Shown: piece after piece, positions 1 through 8,507 of the stretch
Layout: each line of letters starts with the position of its first letter
Position numbering within the stretch: the stretch's first letter is position 1
Assembly (NCBI GenBank): GCA_902806395.1
Contig: CADCWH010000367.1
Location: 1-11,206, forward strand
Direction: 5' to 3'
Source: an uncultured Thermomicrobiales bacterium
GTDB lineage: Bacteria > Chloroflexota > Chloroflexia > Thermomicrobiales > UBA6265
Length of the DNA stretch: 11,206 bases
Program-made: the position numbers and the translations under genes
The notes under the pieces: model-generated
The model's input: only the letters and a program-made list of their open reading frames with translations
The model's database searches: none
Told to the model about the DNA's origin: nothing

Positions 1-166
1 ACTGCTCTTCGGGGCCATCCAAGCGCTGGTCTTCGCCCTGCTGACCCTCATCTACATTACACTCGCCACGGCGGGGGGCCACGACGATCACGGCGCCCAC
101 GACCGTGAAACCCACACCGAGGGAGCCCACGGCTTGGCGAACGTCCCGGCCGGCGCCGCTGACTGA
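1..166 (+). CDS. atpB: F1Fo ATP synthase subunit a, C-terminal end (partial)
   Basis: Only the last 54 codons are present, read from base 2 to the TGA at 164-166; the rest lies left of the window. The visible part is the last transmembrane helix of subunit a, the stator half of the proton channel that works against the c-ring. It carries the family pattern G-x-I-Q-A-x-V-F followed by L-T-x-x-Y-x-x-x-A (GAIQALVF, LTLIYITLA). After the helix comes a tail of about 30 residues rich in His, Asp and Gly (HDDHGAHDRETHTEGAH). Well-known homologues such as the E. coli protein end almost directly after this helix, so the tail is an extension. Position directly before atpE confirms the call. The next gene starts 201 nt downstream, which is a long gap for this operon. 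Confidence 0.93.
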   Translation, partial: LLFGAIQALVFALLTLIYITLATAGGHDDHGAHDRETHTEGAHGLANVPAGAAD

Positions 167-173
167 CCTTTCA

Positions 174-198
174 CCGGCGGGGCCGTTGGCCCCGTCGG
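174..198 (+). repeat. 11-bp intercistronic hairpin, atpB-atpE gap
   Basis: Bases 174-184 (CCGGCGGGGCC) pair with 188-198 (GGCCCCGTCGG): ten Watson-Crick pairs and one G-U, closing a 3-nt GTT loop. It begins 8 nt after the atpB stop. No T-run follows, so a classical intrinsic terminator is unlikely. It may instead protect a 3' end or mark a processing site between atpB and the highly expressed atpE; that role is inference. Confidence 0.6.
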
Positions 199-271
199 GT
201 TGAGGCACGCCGCCCCGGGGCTGGCCTGGGACCTACACTTTGCGGACCAATGTCGCCGCCTCGCGCGGTGA

Positions 272-667
<396 letters not shown>

Positions 668-674
668 TCGCCGA

Positions 675-718
675 GCCGGGAGGCGGGACCGTCCTATCGG
701 GCGATCCCGCCTCCCGGC
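675..718 (+). repeat. perfect 14-bp hairpin, atpE-atpF gap
   Basis: Bases 675-688 (GCCGGGAGGCGGGA) are exactly complementary to 705-718 (TCCCGCCTCCCGGC). The 16-nt loop can close further by CCG/CGG (689-691 with 698-700). The stem begins 7 nt after the atpE stop codon. Only GC-rich bases follow the 3' arm and there is no T-run, so complete termination is unlikely. Partial termination or a 3' stabilising structure that raises subunit c output relative to subunit b is the likeliest use; this is inference. Confidence 0.65.
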
Positions 719-765
719 CGGAACCGACTGGGCGATCCGCACCCCGCTGACGGAGTACGTGAACG

Positions 766-1281
766 ATGGACGCGCTCGACCAGCTCGGCATCAACGGTTG
801 GAACCTCATCGCCCAACTCGTCGCCTTCATCCTCTTCGTTTACCTGCTCTGGCGCCTCGCGCTCGGACCGATCGTCCGGGTCCTCGACCAGCGGTCCGAC
901 CGGATCCGCGAGAGCATGGAATCGGCCCAGCGGATGCAGGCCGAACTGCAGGCCACCGCGGCCCGCAACGAGGAAGCCCTCTCCGAGGCGCGACGCGAGG
1001 CTCAGCAGATCATCGTCAACGCCCGTGACGCGAGTGAGGCGACGATCGCGAGGGCCCAAGAAGAGGCAAGCCGCCAGGCAAATGAGTACTTGACGCGGGC
1101 CGAGGAGACACTTCGGCAGGAGACGCAACTGGCTCGCCAGGAGCTTCGCCAGGAGATGGCTGACTTGGTGGTCAGCGCCGCCAGTAAGATCGTCCGTAAG
1201 GAACTCGATCCGGCCAGCCAGACCCGCCTGATCCAGGAGACGCTGGCCGAGGCCAGCTCCGGCCAGAACGGGCGCCGCTAG
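766..1281 (+). CDS. atpF: F1Fo ATP synthase subunit b (peripheral stalk)
   Basis: This is a 171-residue protein with one N-terminal transmembrane helix (about 13-35, NLIAQLVAFILFVYLLWRLA). The family pattern G-P-I-x-x-x-L-x-x-R follows, and then a long charged, Ala/Glu/Arg/Gln-rich helix up to about residue 150 that would form the dimeric right-handed coiled coil. The helix ties subunit a to delta and the alpha3beta3 head, so the head does not turn with the rotor. Length is normal for the family. The ATG is preceded by GGAG at 752-755 (10-nt spacing). A 137-nt structured gap separates it from atpH. The residues before the stop are basic and Gly-rich and probably disordered. There is one b gene in the visible operon, so a homodimer is expected unless a b' gene exists elsewhere. 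Confidence 0.95.
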   Translation: MDALDQLGINGWNLIAQLVAFILFVYLLWRLALGPIVRVLDQRSDRIRESMESAQRMQAELQATAARNEEALSEARREAQQIIVNARDASEATIARAQEEASRQANEYLTRAEETLRQETQLARQELRQEMADLVVSAASKIVRKELDPASQTRLIQETLAEASSGQNGRR

Positions 1282-1282
1282 G

Positions 1283-1371
1283 GCGATCGGCGCCGCGACC
1301 GGACACGCGCTCTGGCGAGGGCGTCCGGCACCGGGCATGTCCGGACCGCGGCGGGTCCCGGCGCCGATCGC
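1283..1371 (+). repeat. 13-bp inverted repeat folding the atpF-atpH gap
   Basis: Arms GCGATCGGCGCCG (1283-1295) and CGGCGCCGATCGC (1359-1371) are perfectly complementary. They enclose 63 nt that fold again: CCGGACA (1299-1305) pairs with TGTCCGG (1338-1344), and inside that ACGC (1305-1308) can pair with GCGT (1321-1324). The left arm starts 2 nt after the atpF stop codon. The atpH ribosome binding site (1406-1413) lies outside the structure and stays free. Confidence 0.6.
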
Positions 1372-1418
1372 TCCCCGGCCGGACCGGGACGAGCCCCGAC
1401 CAGACGAGAGGAGACAGG

Positions 1419-1958
1419 ATGGCGAGCGCCGCCAAACGATACGCCCAGGCCGTCGTCGAGCTCGCCACCGAACGGGGGACCCTCGACGCCTGGCAGCGGG
1501 ACCTGAACACCTTTGCCGAGTTCATGGCCCGGCAAGATATGGCCCCCCTGTTCCAGAGCCCCAACGTGCCCCAGGAGCAGAAGGAGCAGATGCTGGACAC
1601 GGCGCTCGCCGATGCCCAGCCCGAAGCCCGCAACCTGGCCAAGATGCTGATCGCCCGCGAACGCCTGGCGATCGTGCCGCGCCTGGTGGTCGAGTTTACG
1701 CGGGCACGGATGGCCGTCCAGGGCATCGTGGTGGCCGACGTCACCACGGCCGAGCCGCTCTCCGCCCTGGGGGAGACCGAGATGCGGGCCCGCCTGCAGG
1801 AGATGTTCGGCAAGCAGGTCGAGATGCACCTGCACACCGACCCCGAGATCATTGGCGGCCTGATCGTCCGCGTCGGCGACCAGCTCATCGATGGGTCCGT
1901 TGCCAACCAACTGCGTCAGCTCCGGACGCGGCTCGCCACCGGGGCGATCACGCCCTGA
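1419..1958 (+). CDS. atpH: F1Fo ATP synthase subunit delta (stator)
   Basis: This 179-residue protein is the stator subunit that sits on top of the F1 head and joins it to the two b subunits. The N-terminal helical domain (about 1-105) starts with the family-like ASAAKRYAQAVVELA and includes LFQSPNVPQEQK. The C-terminal domain carries the diagnostic signature DPEIIGGLIVRVGDQLIDGS followed by a basic L-x-x-L-x-x-L helix. Length matches the family. The ATG is preceded by GAGAGGAG (1406-1413), 5 nt away. It follows atpF and precedes atpA as in the standard operon, but a 191-nt gap, unusually long, separates it from atpA. Confidence 0.94.
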   Translation: MASAAKRYAQAVVELATERGTLDAWQRDLNTFAEFMARQDMAPLFQSPNVPQEQKEQMLDTALADAQPEARNLAKMLIARERLAIVPRLVVEFTRARMAVQGIVVADVTTAEPLSALGETEMRARLQEMFGKQVEMHLHTDPEIIGGLIVRVGDQLIDGSVANQLRQLRTRLATGAITP

Positions 1959-1975
1959 CCTGGGCACTGCCCGAT

Positions 1976-2078
1976 CGCCGGGGCCGAACGGGTCGCCTGG
2001 GTGATCCGGCTAGCGCCGGGGTCCGTCGCCGGGCGACAATAGGAGAAACAGCGAAGGACACTACGCGCGGCCCCGGCG
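1976..2078 (+). repeat. 10-bp inverted repeat spanning the atpH-atpA gap
   Basis: CGCCGGGGCC (1976-1985) is complementary to GGCCCCGGCG (2069-2078). The enclosed 83 nt hold two small hairpins, CCGGC/GCCGG (2006-2019, loop near TAGC) and GTCGC/GCGAC (2025-2037, loop CGG). They also hold an isolated AGGAG (2041-2045) with no ATG, GTG or TTG at usable distance after it. No protein-coding frame was recognised in the gap. Confidence 0.45.
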
Positions 2079-2094
2079 CGAAGCCTGGCCCGCG

Positions 2095-2134
2095 TCACGG
2101 ACGGTCCATTGGGCCGTGATGCGGCGGGAGCCGC
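2095..2134 (+). repeat. hairpins next to the atpA ribosome binding site
   Basis: ACGGTCC (2101-2107) pairs with GGGCCGT (2111-2117) around an ATT loop, with one G-U. A competing stem, TCACGG (2095-2100) with CCGTGA (2114-2119), uses part of the same strand, so the two are mutually exclusive. Next comes GCGGC (2121-2125) with GCCGC (2130-2134) around GGGA, a loop that fits the stable GNRA tetraloop class. The atpA ribosome binding site AAGGGA (2136-2141) begins 2 nt after this stem. Confidence 0.5.
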
Positions 2135-2149
2135 GAAGGGAAAAGACGG

Positions 2150-3703
2150 ATGGTCGTTCGCGCCACTGAGATCGGCGATATCCTCAAGCAACAGATCGCC
2201 AACTTCCAGCAGCAGATGACCCTCACCAACGTTGGCTCGGTCATCAACGTCGGCGACGGAATCGCCAGCGTCTACGGACTCAGCGACGTGATGGCCAGCG
2301 AGCTGGTCGAGTTCACCAAGACTGGCACCATCGGTCTCGCCTTCAACCTTGAAGAGGACAGCGTCGGCGTCATCGTCCTCGGGGACTACCTCGAGATCGA
2401 GGAGGGCGACGAAGTCCGCTCCACCGGCGCGATCGCCTCGGTGCCCGTTGGCGATGCCCTGATCGGCCGCGTGGTGGACGCCCTCGGCCGCCCGATCGAC
2501 GGCAAGGGCCCGATCTCGACCGACAAGACCCGCACCATCGAGCGGATCGCCCCGGGCGTCATCGCCCGCCAGAATGTCGATACCGCCCTCCAGACCGGCA
2601 TCAAGGCCATCGACGCGATGATCCCGATCGGCCGTGGTCAGCGCGAGTTGATCATCGGTGACCGCCAGGTCGGCAAGTCGGCGATCGTCATCGACACGAT
2701 CATCAACCAGAAGGACAGCGGCGTCATCTGCATCTACGTCGCCATCGGCCAGAAGCGGTCGCAGGTGGCCCAGATCGTCCGCATCCTGGAAGAGAACGGG
2801 GCGATGGGCCACACCATCGTGGTGGTCGCCGCCTCGGCCGACCCGGCCCCGCTCCAGTTCATCGCTCCCTTCTCCGGCACTGCCATGGGCGAGGAGTTCA
2901 TGGAGACCGGCCGGGACGCCTTGATCGTCTACGACGACCTCTCCAAGCACGCCCAGGCCTACCGGGAAGTGTCGCTGCTGGTCCGCCGCCCGCCCGGCCG
3001 CGAGGCGTATCCCGGTGATGTCTTCTACCTCCACTCCCGCCTGCTGGAGCGCTCGGCCCGATTGTCGGACGAGTTGGGTGGCGGCTCGCTGACATCCCTG
3101 CCGATGATCGAGACGCAGGCCAGCGACGTCTCGGCCTACATCCCGACCAACGTGATCTCGATCACCGATGGCCAGATCTATCTGGAGCCGGACCTGTTCT
3201 ACGCCGGCGTCCGGCCGGCGGTGAACGCCGGACTTTCGGTCTCCCGCGTCGGCGGTGCCGCCCAGATCAAGGCGATGCGCCAGGTGGCCGGTCGCCTGCG
3301 ACTCGACCTGGCCAACTTCCGCTCCCTGGCCGCCTTTGCCCAGTTCGGCACCAGCGACCTCGACGCCGCGACCCGGAACCAGATCGAGACCGGGCAGCGG
3401 CTGACCGAGATCCTGAAGCAGGGTCAGTACCGGCCGATGCCGGTCCAGGAGCAGGTCGCCATCCTGTGGGCCGGCACCAACGGGATGTTGTCGGATGTCC
3501 CGGTCGAGCGGGTCCGCGAGTTCGAAGCCGCGTTCCTCGACTACCTGCGGGGCTCTCACGCCGACCTCTTGTCCCGAATCGCCTCGGAGGGTGCCCTCAG
3601 CGACGAGCTGATCGAGACCTTGCGCACGGCGACGACCGATTTCAAAGCCGGCACCGACTTCGCCGTGGCCCCGGCCACCACCACGGCGGCGGCCACACGC
3701 TAG
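2150..3703 (+). CDS. atpA: F1Fo ATP synthase subunit alpha
   Basis: This is the non-catalytic nucleotide-binding subunit of the alpha3beta3 head, 517 residues, which is normal length. Domain order is: N-terminal helix that meets delta (1-25), beta-barrel (about 26-95), nucleotide-binding domain (about 96-375), and C-terminal helical domain. The P-loop is G170-D-R-Q-V-G-K176-S177. The family almost always shows RQTGKT here, so both Thr positions differ, although GxxxxGK[ST] is kept. The arginine finger that reaches into the catalytic site of the neighbouring beta subunit is Arg366 in SRVGGAAQ. Further family blocks are [12 protein letters not shown] and [20 protein letters not shown]. The C-terminal tail is Ala/Thr-rich. 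The start ATG has AAGGGA (2136-2141) upstream. The atpG start codon lies 44 nt after the stop. Confidence 0.97.
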   Translation: MVVRATEIGDILKQQIANFQQQMTLTNVGSVINVGDGIASVYGLSDVMASELVEFTKTGTIGLAFNLEEDSVGVIVLGDYLEIEEGDEVRSTGAIASVPVGDALIGRVVDALGRPIDGKGPISTDKTRTIERIAPGVIARQNVDTALQTGIKAIDAMIPIGRGQRELIIGDRQVGKSAIVIDTIINQKDSGVICIYVAIGQKRSQVAQIVRILEENGAMGHTIVVVAASADPAPLQFIAPFSGTAMGEEFMETGRDALIVYDDLSKHAQAYREVSLLVRRPPGREAYPGDVFYLHSRLLERSARLSDELGGGSLTSLPMIETQASDVSAYIPTNVISITDGQIYLEPDLFYAGVRPAVNAGLSVSRVGGAAQIKAMRQVAGRLRLDLANFRSLAAFAQFGTSDLDAATRNQIETGQRLTEILKQGQYRPMPVQEQVAILWAGTNGMLSDVPVERVREFEAAFLDYLRGSHADLLSRIASEGALSDELIETLRTATTDFKAGTDFAVAPATTTAAATR

Positions 3704-3720
3704 AGCACCCTGGCCCTGTG

Positions 3721-3733
3721 GCCGGGACCCGGC
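3721..3733 (+). repeat. small hairpin just before the atpG ribosome binding site
   Basis: GCCGG (3721-3725) pairs with CCGGC (3729-3733) around a GAC loop. It ends 3 nt before the GAGGAGG of atpG. It is short enough to occur by chance in DNA of this composition, and is listed because it sits in the same place, next to a ribosome binding site, as the structure before atpA. Confidence 0.3.
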
Positions 3734-3736
3734 ACG

Positions 3737-3742
3737 AGGAGG
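3737..3742 (+). promoter_or_regulatory. ribosome binding site that fixes the GTG start of atpG
   Basis: A complete AGGAGG lies 5 nt before the GTG at 3748. It decides the start. The first in-frame ATG downstream would remove the conserved TREIRRRIRSVRN segment, and the open frame upstream runs back into atpA. Confidence 0.85.
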
Positions 3743-3747
3743 ATTCG

Positions 3748-4611
3748 GTGCCTTCGACACGAGAGATCCGACGCCGCATCCGCAGCGTCCGCAACATGTC
3801 CCAGATCACGCGGGCGATGGAGATGGTTTCCGCGTCGAAGATGCGGCGGGCCCAGCAGAACGTGACCGCCAGCCGGCCCTACAGCGAGCGGATCGAAGAG
3901 GTCATCGCCGACCTCTCGGCGATCGAACTGGACGCCGACCAGATGAATCAATTCCCGCTGCTCCAACAGCGGGAGATCAGGCGGACTGCCGTCATCCTCA
4001 TCACCCCCGATAAGGGACTGACCGGGGCGCTGAACTCCAACATCATCCGCCGGGCGACCCGCTACGTGCTACATGAGGCCAACGTCCCGGTCGAGGTCAT
4101 CGCGGCCGGCAAGAAGGGTCGCGACTTCATGGTCCGGACCCAGCAAGAGATCGTGGCGGAATTCACCGCGATCGGGGACCGACCGACGTTGGACGACATC
4201 CGGCCGATCGTCGAGGTCGCCTTGAACGACTTTGAAACGGGCAAGGTGGACGCCGTCTACGTGGTCTACGCCAAGTTCGTCAATACGCTCTCGCAAGTCC
4301 CGGAGGTCCGCCAGGTGCTGCCGATCCGGCGACCCGAGGGACGTGGCACCTATACCGACTACATCTTCGAGCCCAGCCCGGTCGAGGTCCTGAACGCCCT
4401 GCTCCCTCGCTACATCGAGGTGCAGGTCTACCAGGCGATGCTGGAATCGATCGCCTCCGAGCACTCGGCCCGAATGGTGGCGATGCGCAACGCCACCGAG
4501 AACGCCAAGGACCTCGTCTCCGACCTGTCCCTGTCGTACAACAAGGCCCGTCAATCCCAGATCACCCGCGAGGTCTCCGAGATCGCCGCGGGCGCCAACG
4601 CCCTCCGCTAA
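3748..4611 (+). CDS. atpG: F1Fo ATP synthase subunit gamma (central stalk)
   Basis: This 287-residue protein is the rotating central shaft that links the c-ring to the catalytic head. The two terminal helices that form the antiparallel coiled coil inside alpha3beta3 are clear. The N-terminal one is STREIRRRIRSVRN followed by SQITRAMEMVSASKMRRAQ. The C-terminal one contains SEHSARMVAMRNATENA and ends near REVSEIAAGANAL. The middle is the alpha/beta domain that contacts epsilon and the c-ring (for example VILITPDKGLTGALN). Start is GTG at 3748 with a perfect AGGAGG 5 nt upstream. The open frame continues upstream into atpA, but that part has no family similarity. Only 39 nt lie between its stop and the preferred atpD start, and I see no strong hairpin there. 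Confidence 0.96.
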   Translation: MPSTREIRRRIRSVRNMSQITRAMEMVSASKMRRAQQNVTASRPYSERIEEVIADLSAIELDADQMNQFPLLQQREIRRTAVILITPDKGLTGALNSNIIRRATRYVLHEANVPVEVIAAGKKGRDFMVRTQQEIVAEFTAIGDRPTLDDIRPIVEVALNDFETGKVDAVYVVYAKFVNTLSQVPEVRQVLPIRRPEGRGTYTDYIFEPSPVEVLNALLPRYIEVQVYQAMLESIASEHSARMVAMRNATENAKDLVSDLSLSYNKARQSQITREVSEIAAGANALR

Positions 4612-6060
<1,449 letters not shown>

Positions 6061-6072
6061 CCACACGGGTGG

Positions 6073-6103
6073 TCCGTGGTCGTCCGTTCCGGGCGGCCAC
6101 GGA
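6073..6103 (+). repeat. 13-bp hairpin, atpD-atpC gap
   Basis: Bases 6073-6085 pair without interruption with 6091-6103 around a 5-nt GTTCC loop: eleven Watson-Crick pairs and two G-U pairs (6080-6096 and 6083-6093). The outer arms are TCCGTGG and CCACGGA. It starts 13 nt after the atpD stop and has no T-run. It may help set the lower output of epsilon relative to beta; this is inference. Confidence 0.55.
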
Positions 6104-6142
6104 ACGATCGAGACCGGATGATGTCCGGCATGCGGGGGGACG

Positions 6143-6604
6143 ATGGCCAGTCGTGACAAGTTGACGGTCGAAATCGTGACCGGGGAGCGAGTCGTCTTCA
6201 CCGAGAATGACGTCGACATGGTCGTTGCCCCCGGGAGTGAGGGCTCTCTGGGTATCCTCCCCCACCACGCCCCCCTGGTGACCCTGCTCTCCGAGGGCGA
6301 GTTGCGGATCACGAAGGGCGGAGCGGAGGAGAGCATCGTCGTCTTCGGCGGATTCATGGAGGTGACTGGGGACCGGGTCATCATCTTGGCCGATACCGCT
6401 GAGCGGGCCGAGGAGATCGACCTAGCCCGGGCTGAAGCCGCCCGCACCACCGCCGAGCGCAGCCTGAGGGAACGCGGCCCGGGCGGGGTCCAGGACCTGG
6501 CGGCCGCCGAGCGAGCCCTGGCTCGGGCGGCAGTGCGACTCCGCGTCGGCCAGCGCCGGGGAAGCCGCCGCACACCGGGCGCCGGCTCCGGGACCGGTTC
6601 CTAA
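6143..6604 (+). CDS. atpC: F1Fo ATP synthase subunit epsilon
   Basis: This 153-residue protein is the last subunit of the operon. It sits at the base of gamma, couples gamma to the c-ring and can inhibit ATP hydrolysis through its C-terminal helices. The N-terminal beta-sandwich (about 1-88) shows the family blocks TVEIVTGERVVF, APGSEGSLGILPHHAPLVTLL and GGFMEVTGDRVIILAD. The helical domain (about 90-142) is rich in Ala, Arg and Glu. The last 13 or so residues form a Gly/Arg/Ser-rich tail that makes the protein somewhat longer than the usual 130-140. The ATG follows a G-rich stretch (6134-6139), only a fair ribosome binding site. It ends 199 nt before murA. Confidence 0.94.
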   Translation: MASRDKLTVEIVTGERVVFTENDVDMVVAPGSEGSLGILPHHAPLVTLLSEGELRITKGGAEESIVVFGGFMEVTGDRVIILADTAERAEEIDLARAEAARTTAERSLRERGPGGVQDLAAAERALARAAVRLRVGQRRGSRRTPGAGSGTGS

Positions 6605-6746
6605 CCAGCGACTCACCGATTCACCTCCCCTCCCCACCGGAGCGCAGGGCCAGCGTGTAGCATTGCCCCACGACATTGACGTCGATTCCACCTTGCCGGG
6701 GATCACCCGGCCACTGCCCGCACCTGTCCAACATTGAGGCTCGCCC

Positions 6747-6779
6747 GGGCCGACCGGCGCCCCCGCCGCCCGTCGGCTC
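6747..6779 (+). repeat. hairpin upstream of murA
   Basis: GGGCCGAC (6747-6754) pairs with GTCGGCTC (6772-6779), with one G-U. The loop can fold into GGCG/CGCC (6756-6759 with 6764-6767). It ends 9 nt before the murA ribosome binding site GGGGAG (6789-6794). The rest of the atpC-murA gap (6605-6803) shows no clear T-run terminator. The only -35-like TTGACG there (6676-6681) lacks a good -10. Confidence 0.4.
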
Positions 6780-6803
6780 ACCGCGAGCGGGGAGACTCGA
6801 CCG

Positions 6804-8195
6804 ATGACCGCCACCGTCTCGACGCTGACGCCCGCCACCGGCCTCGGCCAGGCGACCCTGGCCGGTGACGGCCTCGTCACGCCTGCCGCGAATGTGATCC
6901 GGATCACCGGTGGAAACCGCCTGTCTGGTGCGGTTCAGATCAGCGGCAGCAAGAACGCCGCACTCCCGGCCCTGGCGGCGACGTTGCTGACCGGAGACGA
7001 GTGCGTGCTGCGGAACGTCCCCGACCTGGCCGACATCCAGACGATGGTGTCCCTCCTCGGCGCGCTCGGGGCCGAGGTCGAACACGATCGGGAGAAGCGG
7101 CGGATCCGCGTCCGGGCGGCTAACCTGACCTCCACCGCTGCCCCGCCAGACCTCGTCGGGAAGATGCGGGCCTCGTTCCTCGTCGCCGGTCCGCTCCTGG
7201 CCCGCTTCGGCGAGGTTACGGCGACCACTCCGGGTGGTTGTCACCTCGGGGCCCGGCCGGTCGACGTCGACGTCCGCGGCTTTCGCCAGATGGGAGCCGA
7301 GGTCGACTTCAGTGAGCAAACCGTCGCCGCCCACACGGTCGGCCTGCGCGGTGCCTTCGTCTACATGGACTATCCGAGCCACACCGGCACCGAGAACCTA
7401 TTGATGGCGGCCTCCTTGGCCAGCGGTCGGACCACGATCGTCAATGCCTCGTGCGAGCCAGAGATCATCGCCCTTGGGAGCATGCTGGTCCGGATGGGCG
7501 CCAGAATTTCCGGCTTAGGTTCCCCCACCTTGGTCGTGGACGGTGTCGATCGGCTCCACGGCGTTTCCGAGGTGATCCTGCCCGATCGCCTCCAGGCGGG
7601 AACCTTCGCCATCGCCGCAGTGCTCACCAAGGGGGAGGTGGAACTACACGGCGTCCGACCAGCCGACATGTTGCCCCTGACAGCCAAACTGACGGAAGCG
7701 GGAGCCCAAGTCTGGGCGCACGACGACAAGATGATGGTCCGTCCCGGTGAAAGACTGCGGGGTGTCGAGGTGCAGACCCTCCCATTCCCAGGGTTCCCGA
7801 CCGACCTTCAGGCCTCCTTCGGCACCCTGTTGACCCAGGCTGAGGGACGGTCGAAGATCCATGAGCGCGTGTTCGAGGACCGCCTGCGCTACACCGACCA
7901 ACTGAACGCGATGGGCGCCGATGTCCGGGTCGAGCGCTACAGTGTCCAAGGGAGCGACCAGATCCGCTACGGTACCCTCGCCGAGATCCACGGCCCGACG
8001 CCGCTGCGCGGCGCCGCCGTCCGGGCGCTGGACATCCGGGCTGGGGCAGGCGTGGTACTGGCCGGTTTGGCCGCCGAGGGCGACACCGTCGTTTCCGACA
8101 TCTATCACCTGGCACGTGGTTATGAGGATTTCGTCTCGACCCTGCAGTCGCTCGGCGCGACCATTTCCGAGGGTGCGGCCGACCTGGCACCGTAA
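6804..8195 (+). CDS. murA: UDP-N-acetylglucosamine 1-carboxyvinyltransferase
   Basis: MurA transfers enolpyruvate from PEP to UDP-GlcNAc, the first committed step of peptidoglycan synthesis, in the cytoplasm. The 463-residue protein keeps the key residues: Lys50-Asn51 in SGSKNAALP, Arg122 in KMRAS, the catalytic Cys146 in PGGCHLGARPVD, the aspartate of PTDLQA (Asp334) and Arg412 in DIRAGAG. A cysteine at 146 predicts the fosfomycin-sensitive type. About 29 residues precede the point where most MurA proteins begin (VIRITGGNRLSG). A GTG at 6894 could give the short form but has no ribosome binding site, while ATG 6804 has GGGGAG 9 nt upstream. atpC followed closely by murA is a gene order known from several Gram-positive groups. 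A 67-codon ORF follows after 21 nt. Confidence 0.95.
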   Translation: MTATVSTLTPATGLGQATLAGDGLVTPAANVIRITGGNRLSGAVQISGSKNAALPALAATLLTGDECVLRNVPDLADIQTMVSLLGALGAEVEHDREKRRIRVRAANLTSTAAPPDLVGKMRASFLVAGPLLARFGEVTATTPGGCHLGARPVDVDVRGFRQMGAEVDFSEQTVAAHTVGLRGAFVYMDYPSHTGTENLLMAASLASGRTTIVNASCEPEIIALGSMLVRMGARISGLGSPTLVVDGVDRLHGVSEVILPDRLQAGTFAIAAVLTKGEVELHGVRPADMLPLTAKLTEAGAQVWAHDDKMMVRPGERLRGVEVQTLPFPGFPTDLQASFGTLLTQAEGRSKIHERVFEDRLRYTDQLNAMGADVRVERYSVQGSDQIRYGTLAEIHGPTPLRGAAVRALDIRAGAGVVLAGLAAEGDTVVSDIYHLARGYEDFVSTLQSLGATISEGAADLAP

Positions 8196-8216
8196 CGCCC
8201 CCCGGAGGTCCGTCCG

Positions 8217-8420
8217 ATGGTCGACAACGATCGTCCGGCCGTGACCCGAGGTGACGGCGCTGGTCAACTTAGATCACGTCCCATCCCCACCGGCAACAGG
8301 TCCGCGCGCATCACGGCCCTGTTCCCGCTCGCCACGGTCCTGCTCAAGGTCTTCCTTGCCACGCTGCTGGTGACAGGACTCTTCGGAATCGTACCCGGTG
8401 AGGGTGATCTGATTTCCTGA
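8217..8420 (+). CDS. small single-pass membrane protein, unrecognised
   Basis: This 67-codon ORF begins 22 nt after the murA stop with a good ribosome binding site (GGAGG, 8204-8208, 8 nt before the ATG), so it is probably translated from the murA transcript. Residues 1-31 are polar and basic (six Arg). A hydrophobic stretch (about 32-59, ITALFPLATVLLK then VFLATLLVTGLFGIV) follows, with Lys44 in its middle, and a short acidic Gly-rich end. The basic side would stay in the cytoplasm. I do not recognise the family. In some Firmicutes a small one-helix protein (EpuA type) follows murA, and a DUF1146 protein lies between atpC and murA; similarity here is in position and layout only. It could be a chance ORF, but the ribosome binding site and spacing argue for a gene. 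Confidence 0.6.
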   Translation: MVDNDRPAVTRGDGAGQLRSRPIPTGNRSARITALFPLATVLLKVFLATLLVTGLFGIVPGEGDLIS

Positions 8421-8446
8421 GACGGGTAAGGTGCCGCGACCCTTCA

Positions 8447-8479
8447 GGTTCTGAGGCGACTGCCCGGCTGTGCCGAACC
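8447..8479. terminator. possible imperfect stem between convergent genes
   Basis: GGTTC (8447-8451) pairs with GAACC (8475-8479), and after a 3-nt bulge GGC (8455-8457) pairs with GCC (8472-8474). It lies in the 87-nt gap between the small ORF after murA and the convergent minus-strand ORF. There is no T-run on either strand, so termination is uncertain. Confidence 0.25.
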
Positions 8480-8507
8480 AGGCGTCTACGTGTCCCCCAA
8501 ACCCTGC

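Noticed and set aside
713..1383. CCCGGCCGGA repeated in two atp gaps (713-722 and 1374-1383)
   Set aside because: A 10-mer of pure GC type is expected by chance at this composition, and the surroundings of the two copies do not match.
3466..3747. Upstream in-frame extension of atpG
   Set aside because: It overlaps atpA and lacks family similarity. GTG 3748 with AGGAGG restores the conserved N-terminus exactly.
1916..3760. 614-codon open frame antisense to atpA
   Set aside because: It mirrors atpA codon for codon in a high-GC gene where stops are rare on the opposite strand. Its Asp/Gly/Arg/His-rich composition is typical of such shadows.
6676..6704. TTGACG as a -35 box of a separate murA promoter
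   Set aside because: At 17-19 bp spacing the -10 place is GC-rich (GGGATC, GGATCA or GATCAC), with at most three matches to TATAAT.
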